Assembly (NCBI GenBank): GCA_002350525.1 | Contig: DEFA01000008.1 | Coordinates: 1-21,467, forward strand | DNA length: 21,467 nucleotides | DNA from: Lachnospiraceae bacterium UBA2864 | Lineage (GTDB): Bacteria; Bacillota; Clostridia; Lachnospirales; Lachnospiraceae | Direction of reading: 5' to 3' | Translations under genes and position numbers: made by a program | In this document: one piece after another, positions 1 to 6,555 of the stretch | Numbering within the stretch: position 1 is the stretch's first letter | Layout: each line of letters opens with the position of its first letter | Notes under the pieces: generated by a model | Told to the model about the DNA's origin: nothing | The model's input: the letters and a program-made list of their open reading frames with translations, nothing else | Databases searched by the model: none

Positions 1-67
1 GATAATCGTATTAAGACTCTCTAGATATGTATGCATATTATCAACGAAGAAGGGCATTAGTGGATAG

Positions 68-622
68 TTATGAGAAATGTTTCATGTGTGAAAGATACTC
101 TTCAATGGTTTCTTTGATTTTATTCGCAGAATCTGTCATGCCATGATCCACCCATCTGAATATGACATTCCAGATGGCACCGACATTGAAGGCAATAATA
201 TAATCAGGTTCAAGATCGCCGATGACCTGAGCGAACATACTATTAGATTTATCAGTGACTTGGTTGAACATTGGAATCATTGTATTAAGTTTAAGAAGCA
301 GCAGATAAAGAAGACCATTCTTGTGAAGAAGCATAAGAAACGATTTATTCTTTTCGCAAAATCTGAATATCACATCCAGAGGAGATTCAGGATTTAAAGC
401 CAACTCTTCAGCGTATTCTGTTATCTTATCTGTGATAACAGAATCAAGCACATCATCTTTTGACTCGTAATTGCGGTAGAATGTTCTTCTTGCCAGATTA
501 GTTTCAAGTATTATCTGCTTGACTGATATTTCATGATATGGATATAACCCCATCAGTTTTAAAAGTGCTTCCGCAATTTCTTTTCTCGATCTTATGGATG
601 AAGGGTTTTGTGATTGGTTCAT
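68..622 (-). CDS. TetR/AcrR family transcriptional regulator (copy 1)
   Basis: This is a one-component repressor-type regulator of 184 residues. The N-terminal helix-turn-helix lies at about residues 12-60, with the family signature ending in ARRTFYRNYESKDDVL. The helical C-terminal ligand domain is typical in length and divergent. I chose the ATG at 622 because GAGG lies eight bases upstream of it. A longer reading frame from 664 has no ribosome binding site and would run through the palindrome at 639-664. The gene is divergent from the DUF6796-like/glycosyltransferase operon, so it most likely represses that operon and itself. The ligand cannot be told from sequence. The family call is firm; the target is inference from divergence and shared half-sites. 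Confidence 0.9.
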   Translation of the reverse strand: MNQSQNPSSIRSRKEIAEALLKLMGLYPYHEISVKQIILETNLARRTFYRNYESKDDVLDSVITDKITEYAEELALNPESPLDVIFRFCEKNKSFLMLLHKNGLLYLLLLKLNTMIPMFNQVTDKSNSMFAQVIGDLEPDYIIAFNVGAIWNVIFRWVDHGMTDSANKIKETIEEYLSHMKHFS

Positions 623-638
623 ATGGTTTTCCTCGAAA

Positions 639-725
639 ATGCACATTTTTATGAATTTGTGCATCTTTTATCCCAAGTGTTTACTTTTATTTTTTTTTAT
701 TGTAGCATAATAACCGAAATGCACA
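639..725. promoter_or_regulatory. Candidate TetR operator region: three ATGCACA half-sites plus tetR promoter
   Basis: ATGCACA occurs at 639-645, its exact reverse complement TGTGCAT at 658-664 (a 26-bp inverted repeat with 12 bases inside), and ATGCACA again at 719-725. On the minus strand, TTGTGC (721-726), a 16-base spacer and TACAAT (699-704) form a plausible promoter for the regulator, so the third half-site overlaps its -35. The arrangement fits autoregulation and control of the divergent operon. The repeats are seen directly; binding is inferred. Confidence 0.55.
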
Positions 726-755
726 AGTGTGACATTTTTGAAAGGGGTGGATCAT

Positions 756-1466
756 ATGGAAAGTAAACCTGCTCAGAAAGGGATAACAGGACTTTTGATA
801 GTGGGACTTATCGCAGGAATAGTTGCTCTCTTTGGAGATTTGCTCCTTGGATGGGGAATCTATGATCCGGCACTTGAGGGTCTTGAGAGAAAACTCTCAA
901 TATATAGTGATATATCGGAAACAAGGATATTCTGGTCGGCTTTTTGTGGTCTTATAGGTATCACAGTTGAAGAGATCGGTTGCCTCGCAATATACAGACT
1001 CATCGAACCTAATTCAAAAAAGACGGCTCGATTTTTTTTGACCGGAACATTAGGGTATATGATCTTCGCAGGTGGAGCGGTGCATGTGCCGTGTCTTGCA
1101 ACGGTATTTGTCAACAGATATATGATGCAGAATGATCCCGAAAATGCTCTTTCTTTAACCATAAAGTTCGGGACATATTTTTTGCTCCCGGGAATAGTTA
1201 TATTTCTGGTGTTTTTCATTCTGCAAATCGGTGCATATATTTATGCTTTTATCAAAGGATATACACCATATCCGAAATGGTGCGTTATATTCTGTGTGCC
1301 GGTAGGAATGATTATTTCGATGCTCATAGGAAAAATCGGTAATTACAATATAACAAATGCTATCAGATGTGCATGGATCAGCATAGGCAATCTGTTTATG
1401 TTTTTGGGGCTATTGATAATTAAGAATAACTATCAAATGGAAAAACATAAGAGGATAGGTATATGA
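756..1466 (+). CDS. DUF6796-like polytopic membrane protein (copy 1)
   Basis: This is a 236-residue integral membrane protein with about six hydrophobic helices (near residues 11-33, 58-81, 97-119, 141-167, 174-192 and 206-222). It resembles proteins I remember as DUF6796; the function of that family is unknown. Landmarks are GDLLLGW at 27-33, GCLAIYRLIEP after helix 2, a histidine in AVHVPC (109-113) and a PKWCVIFCVPVGM segment. The same landmarks recur in the protein at 10053-10667. The start at 756 follows AAAGGGGTGG; the GTG at 729 has no such site. Its stop overlaps the start of the glycosyltransferase, so the two are translationally coupled, and both are divergent from a TetR gene. Confidence 0.65.
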   Translation: MESKPAQKGITGLLIVGLIAGIVALFGDLLLGWGIYDPALEGLERKLSIYSDISETRIFWSAFCGLIGITVEEIGCLAIYRLIEPNSKKTARFFLTGTLGYMIFAGGAVHVPCLATVFVNRYMMQNDPENALSLTIKFGTYFLLPGIVIFLVFFILQIGAYIYAFIKGYTPYPKWCVIFCVPVGMIISMLIGKIGNYNITNAIRCAWISIGNLFMFLGLLIIKNNYQMEKHKRIGI

Positions 1467-2620
1467 AGATCTTTATCGTTCCCATGGCTGCTATGGCGGA
1501 AACATCAGGTCCTGTTTCCAGATGCCGTTCTCTCGTGAAAGAGTTTATGAAGGCGGGTATGGAAGTCGCCACATGTTGTGCGGAAGATGTTAATTTCAGA
1601 CCTTTGGAGGGGATAAGAAACTACTATCTTGATGTTCCCATGCCAATGGGTCTTCCCGCACCTATTGCGAAAAGAGTGTTCCCTTTTGCTCAGAAGACAG
1701 GTATTACTTCTAGAAAAAGGGTAGACAGTTTTGATCAGGTTCTCTTTATGACCGGGAATCTTGACTACAAATATATAAATAATAGTGTCAGTTCTATAAG
1801 AAAGGCGATTAGTGAGTTTCATCCGGATATCATTTATTCCGAATTTAATATCTCTGCTATTATTGCAGCGAGAATAGAAGAAATAACACTATACTGTACT
1901 GTTAGCTATCCGACTCAACATGAATATGCTCATAAGCCAGGTCTTGCTAAAGACCTTAACAGATACCTTAAAGAAACGGGACTGATTCCCGTGGAGTCTG
2001 CGCTTCAGCTATTCGACCTTGCAGATAAATCGTTCTGTCCGAGTATTCCCGAGTTAGAACCTGTAAAAAAAGATAATGTGTTTTTCTGTGGCACACTAAA
2101 GGGGAAACGGAATTATGCTCATATTGGCAGCAGGAATAGTATAGTCGTATATATTGGGAATGGTACCATATCTGCTAATAATATGAAGAAGGTGATTACA
2201 AAGGCTTTTTCAGGAAGCAAATATGAGGTCTATATAGCTTCATCTTATCTTGAAAAGGAAGATTCAGGAAATATACATATTGCCCACAGGTGGAATTTTG
2301 AAGAACTGCTTGAGGAGGCGGTCCTCTTCATTAATCACGGAGGACAGAACAGTGTGGTGGACGGCCTTATCCATGGGGTGCCACAGATTGTTATCCCGGG
2401 AAATGTTTTCGAGAGAAAATATAATGCGGAATGCTTAGAGAAGAAAAATGCAGGAGCTATCGTTACAACAGGGAAGTTCTCTTCCGATGTTATAAGAAGT
2501 AACGCCGAGAGGTTGATCGGTTCAGAAGAGATTAGAAATAATGCTTGCGAGCTTGGAGCGAAACTTCTTTACGCAGGAGGTGTAGAGACGATCATGAGCG
2601 AGATTTCCGATAATTACTAA
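1463..2620 (+). CDS. UGT/MGT-like glycosyltransferase, GT-B fold (GT1 family)
   Basis: This 385-residue protein has the length and two-domain layout of bacterial UGT/MGT-type glycosyltransferases. The N-terminal acceptor half begins with a strand and loop MKIFIVPMAAMAETSGPVSR. The C-terminal half carries the nucleotide-sugar signature: INHGGQNSVVDGLIHGVPQI at about 290-309, followed by IPGNVFERKYNAECLEKKNAG, with H292 and the double glycine in the usual place. There are no membrane helices, so it is probably cytoplasmic. The ATG sits in an ATGA overlap with the preceding membrane protein, with GAGGATAG just upstream. Co-regulation with a TetR-controlled membrane protein suggests modification of a small hydrophobic compound, such as a macrolide-like drug or a lipid, but the substrate is not visible. 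The family call is confident; the role is inference. Confidence 0.85.
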   Translation: MKIFIVPMAAMAETSGPVSRCRSLVKEFMKAGMEVATCCAEDVNFRPLEGIRNYYLDVPMPMGLPAPIAKRVFPFAQKTGITSRKRVDSFDQVLFMTGNLDYKYINNSVSSIRKAISEFHPDIIYSEFNISAIIAARIEEITLYCTVSYPTQHEYAHKPGLAKDLNRYLKETGLIPVESALQLFDLADKSFCPSIPELEPVKKDNVFFCGTLKGKRNYAHIGSRNSIVVYIGNGTISANNMKKVITKAFSGSKYEVYIASSYLEKEDSGNIHIAHRWNFEELLEEAVLFINHGGQNSVVDGLIHGVPQIVIPGNVFERKYNAECLEKKNAGAIVTTGKFSSDVIRSNAERLIGSEEIRNNACELGAKLLYAGGVETIMSEISDNY

Positions 2621-2735
2621 AGCATACAAGGATTACACAACCGCGGGAATGGCGCTTGCGGTGATTACAAGCATAATATGTTTACCAATAAGTGTGATTA
2701 TTTTGATAAACAGTAAATCAGAAGATGAATGGTGA
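2598..2735 (+). pseudogene. Fragment resembling C-terminus of an AEC (auxin efflux carrier-type) transporter
   Basis: This open frame begins directly after an in-frame TGA inside the end of the glycosyltransferase gene. It reads ITKAYKDYTTAGMALAVITS followed by IICLPISVIILI and a short charged tail ending SEDEW. This resembles the last transmembrane helix and tail of AEC-family permeases, which commonly end with a K-Y-x(5-10)-A-x(8)-S-x-I-x-LP pattern. No upstream part of such a gene is present and the only ATG (2649) has no ribosome binding site, so it looks like a leftover 3' end. The next gene begins 16 bases later. The family call is from memory and tentative. Confidence 0.4.
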
Positions 2736-2750
2736 AAGGAATTTTTACAG

Positions 2751-3116
2751 ATGAAGAAGTACATTCCTGCTCAAATGATCCGTAAAAGCAGGTTTATTAC
2801 ATTTTTTGAGACCTGGAGTGAAAACGAGAAAGCGCAGCTTATTACTCAAATGAACAGGTTGATAAAAGAAAATCAAGAATACGCGGACTCTAATAATTAT
2901 GGACATCTTTGTAATCTGCTTACTTCCATCGCTATGATAACGCATAAGTGTATCTATCAGCAGCTTTTCGCAAAGTATGGAATGCCGGAGATGACGGCCA
3001 GATTCTGCAAGGTTGATGATATGCTGTATAGTGATCTTCCGAGAGCTGAGTTCATTTACACTCAGCAGATAGGAAATGGTGGGGATATGTGTGATTACTC
3101 CTATAAGAAAAGATAA
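2751..3116 (+). CDS. Short ATC-hydrolase-like protein (C-terminal part of the family)
   Basis: This is a 121-residue soluble protein. Its second half (ITHKCIYQQLFAKYGMPEMT, then ARFCKVDDMLYSDLPRAEF, then a GNGGDMCDYSY ending) matches the pattern I know from the C-terminal half of L-2-amino-thiazoline-4-carboxylate hydrolase-like proteins (PF14196). Those have Y-x-x-x-F-x-x-x-G-x-PE, a C-x-x-D pair and a terminal CD-[FY]-x-[FY]. The family is usually around 200 residues or more, so this copy is short. It is either a naturally short version or lacks an N-terminal segment. The ATG follows AAAGGA by ten bases. The next gene starts 31 bases downstream and probably shares the transcript. The substrate is unknown; most family members have no demonstrated ATC activity. 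Confidence 0.5.
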   Translation: MKKYIPAQMIRKSRFITFFETWSENEKAQLITQMNRLIKENQEYADSNNYGHLCNLLTSIAMITHKCIYQQLFAKYGMPEMTARFCKVDDMLYSDLPRAEFIYTQQIGNGGDMCDYSYKKR

Positions 3117-3147
3117 TCAGAATTCTTATATAAAGGCGGTTTGTAGT

Positions 3148-3693
3148 ATGGACAACAAAACATTATCTTCACCTATATTTAAGATAACGGGCATAGTTGA
3201 TGCAGCTATGTTTCTCATATTTATCGTTTGTAGGGCGATAGCAGAAGAACCATATGGGAAGGTAATCAACGATGCCTTTCTGGGGCAGCTTTGCACATAT
3301 AAAGTTTTGCATAATCTTTCTGAAGCAGCGTTTTTCTGCTCGTTGTTCTTGCTGGGAGCGATAATAGTGCTCGTGATTCGTGGCTTCCATCCAGTGTATC
3401 TTGTGTTTGTGGGACTTTCGATTGTGATGTTTTTCATACCGTTTTCGAGAGCGATTACACCTATAATGCATAAGCCGGAGGTGGTTACAGTCACTTGTGT
3501 TAACAAGTATAGTTATGTGAGTGGAAGTTACTCCCGCTCACAGCACTACTGCCTGGTCTTCGATAACGGCTCATCGATAGGCGTCAAAAAGGAAGAATAT
3601 ACTGATGCGGTCGGGAAGACATTTTATGTCGTAATGTGCGGCAATACTGCGATCGAGTCGCTCGATCCTGCCGAGTATAGGATTGGAAATTAA
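3148..3693 (+). CDS. Small membrane protein with C-terminal beta-type domain, unknown function
   Basis: I do not recognise a named family. The 181-residue product has three to four hydrophobic stretches: near residues 12-30, 59-83, 87-104 and possibly 104-112. A 70-residue soluble C-terminal domain follows, rich in V, T and Y (EVVTVTCVNKYSYVSGSYSR onward). That build is reminiscent of DUF3592-type proteins such as the one at 15564, but the resemblance is only in layout. The ATG at 3148 follows AAAGGCGG; a longer frame from 3076 would overlap the preceding gene and has no good ribosome binding site. It is the last gene before a strong terminator. Confidence 0.7.
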   Translation: MDNKTLSSPIFKITGIVDAAMFLIFIVCRAIAEEPYGKVINDAFLGQLCTYKVLHNLSEAAFFCSLFLLGAIIVLVIRGFHPVYLVFVGLSIVMFFIPFSRAITPIMHKPEVVTVTCVNKYSYVSGSYSRSQHYCLVFDNGSSIGVKKEEYTDAVGKTFYVVMCGNTAIESLDPAEYRIGN

Positions 3694-3711
3694 TAGAATA
3701 TAAACATTTAG

Positions 3712-3743
3712 AAGCCCTGCCAACCACAACGGCAGGGCTTTTC
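3712..3743 (+). terminator. Rho-independent terminator
   Basis: A perfect 10-bp stem AAGCCCTGCC (3712-3721) / GGCAGGGCTT (3731-3740) encloses a nine-base loop and is followed by TTTT. It closes the transcript of the small membrane protein and ATC-hydrolase-like genes. Confidence 0.9.
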
Positions 3744-3892
3744 CCTTATCAGTTTCAAAAAACGATATAGCATGATATAATCTCAGGTGTTACCATCCGG
3801 AATGTTGACATCGTTAAATTCCACTGTATATAAGACTTTTCGATGAAATTGATAACACAATATGAGTTATAAAACAATTTGAGACAAATGAT

Positions 3893-4045
3893 ATGAAGCA
3901 GGTTTTCTATAAGTTCAATAAAGCCGTTAATCAGGGAGGATTTGAGCAGGAGAAGGTTGATATAAAAGAACCGGTAAATGATGAAAGAAATTACAGAAAG
4001 GGAAGTGAAAAAATTATAATTGAAGATGAGACCAAAACGTTTTAG
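3893..4045 (+). CDS. Possible 50-residue small protein or gene fragment
   Basis: A 50-codon frame encodes a very hydrophilic peptide beginning MKQVFYKFNKAVNQGGFEQE and ending in DETKTF. There is no convincing Shine-Dalgarno upstream of the ATG, and the frame stays open a further nine codons before it (from 3866). It may therefore be the 3' end of a lost gene rather than a small gene. Codon content looks protein-like, with many charged residues and no rare runs. I recognise no family. It lies in an otherwise gene-free 390-base stretch between the terminator at 3712 and the toxin-antitoxin promoter. Confidence 0.3.
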   Translation: MKQVFYKFNKAVNQGGFEQEKVDIKEPVNDERNYRKGSEKIIIEDETKTF

Positions 4046-4080
4046 TAGACGAGTAGACGACGATATAAAGATAATTTGGC

Positions 4081-4117
4081 TTGCATCCTGTAGACATACA
4101 ATGATATAATTTGTCTA
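4081..4117 (+). promoter_or_regulatory. Toxin-antitoxin promoter with palindromic operator
   Basis: TTGCAT (4081-4086), an 18-base spacer and a perfect TATAAT (4105-4110) form the promoter. An inverted repeat TAGACA (4091-4096) / TGTCTA (4112-4117) brackets the -10 box with 15 bases between the arms. This is the position expected for an autoregulatory antitoxin or antitoxin-toxin complex. An AAGGAGG ribosome binding site follows before the antitoxin ATG. Confidence 0.65.
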
Positions 4118-4134
4118 TATAAGGAGGCGAGGAT

Positions 4135-4416
4135 ATGTTAGCGATTCAAGAATCAATCAGACCATCAGCGGATTTAAGAAATCATTATAATGAAATATCT
4201 AAACAATGTAGAGAGGGTAAAGAGGCTGTAATAATAACTGTAAATGGAAGGGGAGATACAGTTTCTTTAGCATATGAAGAGTATAAGAGAATGAAAGCGA
4301 GAATTGAATTACTGGAAATTCTTGCTGAATCAGATGAGGATGTGAAGTATGGAAGAACTGCTCCGATAAAAGATACATTTGATGATTTAAGAAAAATGCT
4401 AAGGGAGGATGTGTAA
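4135..4416 (+). CDS. Phd/YefM family antitoxin
   Basis: This 93-residue protein has the Phd/YefM build. The N-terminal DNA-binding and dimerisation domain (about residues 1-55) includes SIRPSADLRNHYNEISKQCR, VIITVNGRGDTVSLAYEEYKRM and the conserved turn after ITVNGRGD. An acidic, flexible C-terminal tail (about 58-93) would wrap the toxin. It is encoded immediately before the toxin with one base between stop and toxin start, the normal order for type II modules. It probably represses its own promoter at the TAGACA/TGTCTA palindrome. The family call is confident from sequence pattern and context; the exact antitoxin name is not assignable. Confidence 0.9.
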   Translation: MLAIQESIRPSADLRNHYNEISKQCREGKEAVIITVNGRGDTVSLAYEEYKRMKARIELLEILAESDEDVKYGRTAPIKDTFDDLRKMLREDV

Positions 4417-4417
4417 T

Positions 4418-4735
4418 TTGAAGTATGATGTAATTCGTACTGATACAGCAGATTCTCTTATCAGAAAAATTATTCTTTATGTAGCAGAGAATTTCGGAAA
4501 TAAGGTGGCTGTAGATAGACTTGATGAATTGGAAAAGGCCATTATGGAGCTGGGAGAAAATCCATATATTGGAGAGAAACCTAGGTATAACGTACTAAGA
4601 CGGCAAGGCTACAAGGTTCTGATTACAAAAATGAACCTGGTGTTCTATAAGATTGATGAAGATAAGAAACAGGTAATTGTTTATGCGGTAACAGATCAAA
4701 GGCAAGATTATTTGAGCATCATTAGAGGATTGTAA
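4418..4735 (+). CDS. RelE/ParE family toxin, TTG start
   Basis: This 105-residue basic protein has the RelE/ParE fold pattern: an N-terminal helical pair (about 8-48), NPYIGEKPRYNVLRRQGYKV (about 48-67), strand ITKMNLVFYKID and the C-terminal VYAVTDQRQDYLSI. The DQRQDY segment occupies the place of the usual conserved R-x-x-x-Y of ParE/RelE plasmid-stabilisation proteins. The start is most likely TTG at 4418, nine bases after GGGAGG. An in-frame ATG at 4409 abuts that site directly and could not use it. The toxin follows its antitoxin by one base, so translation is coupled. Whether it cleaves mRNA or attacks gyrase cannot be told from this sequence. Confidence 0.87.
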   Translation: MKYDVIRTDTADSLIRKIILYVAENFGNKVAVDRLDELEKAIMELGENPYIGEKPRYNVLRRQGYKVLITKMNLVFYKIDEDKKQVIVYAVTDQRQDYLSIIRGL

Positions 4736-4744
4736 TATGTGATT

Positions 4745-4770
4745 AAGGAGCAGCATGGCTGCTTCTTTTT
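4745..4770 (+). terminator. Rho-independent terminator of the toxin-antitoxin operon
   Basis: AAGGAGCAGC (4745-4754) pairs with GCTGCTTCTT (4758-4767) around an ATG triloop with one G-T wobble, and a T run follows to 4770. It begins nine bases after the toxin stop. Confidence 0.8.
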
Positions 4771-4911
4771 GATGTAACTTTTTTTACATGATTTCTTCTA
4801 AAATCAATTATACAAAGATAGAAGCAGTGGAATTTTGATATAATGTAGTTGGAATGATACCCCGGAAGAAACTTTGAGAGAGCTTTATAACGAAAGATTT
4901 AGGTGGAAAAT

Positions 4912-5388
4912 ATGTTTAGAGAAGTGACAAGGAAAAAACAGATGATATCTGAAGAGGAATGTATAGAATTATTGAGAAAAGAGCCAAGAGGTGTATTGTC
5001 AGTGCTTGGGGATGATGATTATCCATATGGAATGCCTCTAAATCACTATTATTGCGAAGAAGATGGGAAGATATATTTCCATGGTGGTAAATCTGGTCAT
5101 AAGATTGATTCAATAAAAAAACATAATAAGGCGTCTTTCTGTGTATACGATCAGGGCTTTCGTAATGATGGAGAATGGGCATTGAATATTCGTAGTGTAA
5201 TAGTATTTGGCAAAATAGAAATCATAGAAGATATGGAAAAAATTCTTCATATATCACGATTGCTAAGTTATAAGTTTACAAAGGATGAAAAATATATAGA
5301 ACATGAAATTGTTAATGCAGGTCCAAGAACATTTATGTTTGCGCTTGTGCCTGAATATATGACCGGTAAAAAAGTGAAAGAAGCTTAA
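4912..5388 (+). CDS. Pyridoxamine 5'-phosphate oxidase-like flavoprotein (Nim-like)
   Basis: This 158-residue split-barrel protein belongs to the pyridoxamine-phosphate-oxidase-like/nitroimidazole-resistance (NimA-type) group. The typical pattern is an N-terminal helix, GVLSVLGDDDYPYGMPLNHY (about 27-46), IYFHGGKSGHKID (54-66) with the conserved H-G-x-x-x-G-x-K element, ASFCVYD, and a SVIVFGKIEII strand near 95-105. Members bind FMN, F420 or haem; the cofactor here is not determinable. The ATG at 4912 follows AGGTGG; a GTG three codons earlier overlaps that site. The upstream region has a TGnTATAAT extended -10 (4836-4844). It is followed by the truncated nitroreductase, another flavoenzyme of nitro-compound metabolism. 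Confidence 0.85.
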   Translation: MFREVTRKKQMISEEECIELLRKEPRGVLSVLGDDDYPYGMPLNHYYCEEDGKIYFHGGKSGHKIDSIKKHNKASFCVYDQGFRNDGEWALNIRSVIVFGKIEIIEDMEKILHISRLLSYKFTKDEKYIEHEIVNAGPRTFMFALVPEYMTGKKVKEA

Positions 5389-5421
5389 GATATTTTCCAG
5401 TATTATAATCGAGGGGCAGAA

Positions 5422-5619
5422 ATGAGTGTTATAGAAATAATAAAAAATAGGCACAGTTATCGTGGCGTATATAAGGATGATAAGGTTCCGAGAGAAGATC
5501 TTGTGACAATTATGGAGGCTGGATTGGCAGCACCATCCGGATGTAATAAACAGACCACCAGTCTGATATGCGTGGATGATTGCGTGTGTGAAAGTTTTTC
5601 TGTAAATGAGATATCCTAA
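5422..5619 (+). pseudogene. Truncated nitroreductase (N-terminal third only)
   Basis: The frame encodes 65 residues. The first 53 or so are a standard nitroreductase N-terminus: an RHSYRGVYKDDKVPREDL segment with the FMN-phosphate-binding R-[HR]-S-x-R, followed by MEAGLAAPSGCNKQ. Intact family members are about 160-250 residues, so the rest of the flavin site and dimer arm are missing. After CVDD the frame turns into an unrelated tail (CVCESFSVNEIS) and stops, followed eight bases later by a strong hairpin. GAGGGGC upstream gives a good ribosome binding site, so the stub could still be translated, but it should not be a working enzyme. The deletion joint is probably near 5580. Confidence 0.8.
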
Positions 5620-5627
5620 GATAATAG

Positions 5628-5670
5628 ACGAGTTGAATGATAGTTTAGTAACTGTTATTCAACTCGTTTT
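5628..5670 (+). terminator. Long-stem hairpin terminator after the truncated nitroreductase
   Basis: ACGAGTTGAATGATAGTT (5628-5645) pairs along its whole length with AACTGTTATTCAACTCGT (5650-5667), allowing three G-T wobbles, around a TAGT loop. A short T run follows. The stem of 18 bp is unusually long for a terminator here and might also be a relic of a palindromic element. Confidence 0.75.
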
Positions 5671-5811
5671 GACTATACATAATCCCATTGCTTTCGTCAA
5701 GAATTATGTTAGAATGAATGCGTATTATATTCCAGTAAAATACACAAGAGGGTTGGTTATATTGGTATAGAAAATCAACAGGATTCTGTATATGAAGACA
5801 GAGGGGGATTT

Positions 5812-6432
5812 ATGGATATGAGTAACATGACAAAGAACAATAAGATTATCGCCTGTATAAAGATGGTTATTGGTATATCCATGCCAATTGTTGTATTGAT
5901 AGGATACTTGCCAATTCCTGAATATCTTGTTGAATTCACCTGCATTTCTAACACCCTTGGAGGTTTACTGCTGGTTGCTGACGGTGTTTTGAATCTTAGA
6001 GGAAAAAGTGTTCCAGGTGTGTTCTACAGAAATATCTCAGTAGGGATATTCTTTGTATTTGCTATCTGCATGGGCAGCTTATCGGGCGCATATCATATGA
6101 ATTTCAAGGGAGCATTTTTCTATCTTCATGTGCTGTCGCCGTTGCTGTTTATTTTGTGTTATATACTCTTTTTCAATGACCGCGAAGGTAAGGCCGTAAA
6201 GAAGCTATTGGTAACTCCTGTGCTTATGCTCTTATACCTCCTGTTTGATTTTGTTCTCGGCAAGTTCAGAGGCAGTTTTGTTTACGGGTTTTTCAAGCCG
6301 GATGAAGTCAGCATCACGGGTGCGCTAATTATTGGCGCCGTGTTTTATCTTATGATGTTTGCTGTTGGTGCGCTCTTCCTGTTCCTGAACAAATTGGCGC
6401 ACAAGAATAAACAAAGACCTATTAATCAATAG
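5812..6432 (+). CDS. Pr6Pr-family (six-helix) membrane protein
   Basis: This 206-residue protein has six predicted membrane helices, at about residues 12-33, 40-58, 72-90, 101-119, 129-147 and 166-190. The EFTCISNTLGGLLLVADG segment after helix 1 and GAYHMNFKGAFFYLHVLSPL are characteristic of the Pr6Pr (FAR-17a/AIG1-like) family in Firmicutes and Actinobacteria. The eukaryotic relatives include fatty-acid-ester hydrolases, but the activity of bacterial members is unknown. The start at 5812 follows GAGGGGG by five bases; an in-frame ATG at 5818 is the alternative. It appears monocistronic. Confidence 0.75.
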   Translation: MDMSNMTKNNKIIACIKMVIGISMPIVVLIGYLPIPEYLVEFTCISNTLGGLLLVADGVLNLRGKSVPGVFYRNISVGIFFVFAICMGSLSGAYHMNFKGAFFYLHVLSPLLFILCYILFFNDREGKAVKKLLVTPVLMLLYLLFDFVLGKFRGSFVYGFFKPDEVSITGALIIGAVFYLMMFAVGALFLFLNKLAHKNKQRPINQ

Positions 6433-6555
6433 AACATACAATCGGAAGATAAAAGTAATTGAGTTTTTGTTTTTTATTGGTTTGGAAAATAACCAGCAAA
6501 CAAGACTTAAAGCTTATGAATCAAAATCATAGTATTATCCATTGGAGAATATGTC

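Noticed and set aside
30..43. ATATG-TATG-CATAT hairpin after the first TetR gene
   Set aside because: Five-base stem without a T run on the minus strand; not convincing as a terminator.
4045..4061. GTAGACGA repeated twice in tandem before the toxin-antitoxin promoter
   Set aside because: Only two 8-base copies, no further units and no clear link to the TAGACA operator; could be chance.
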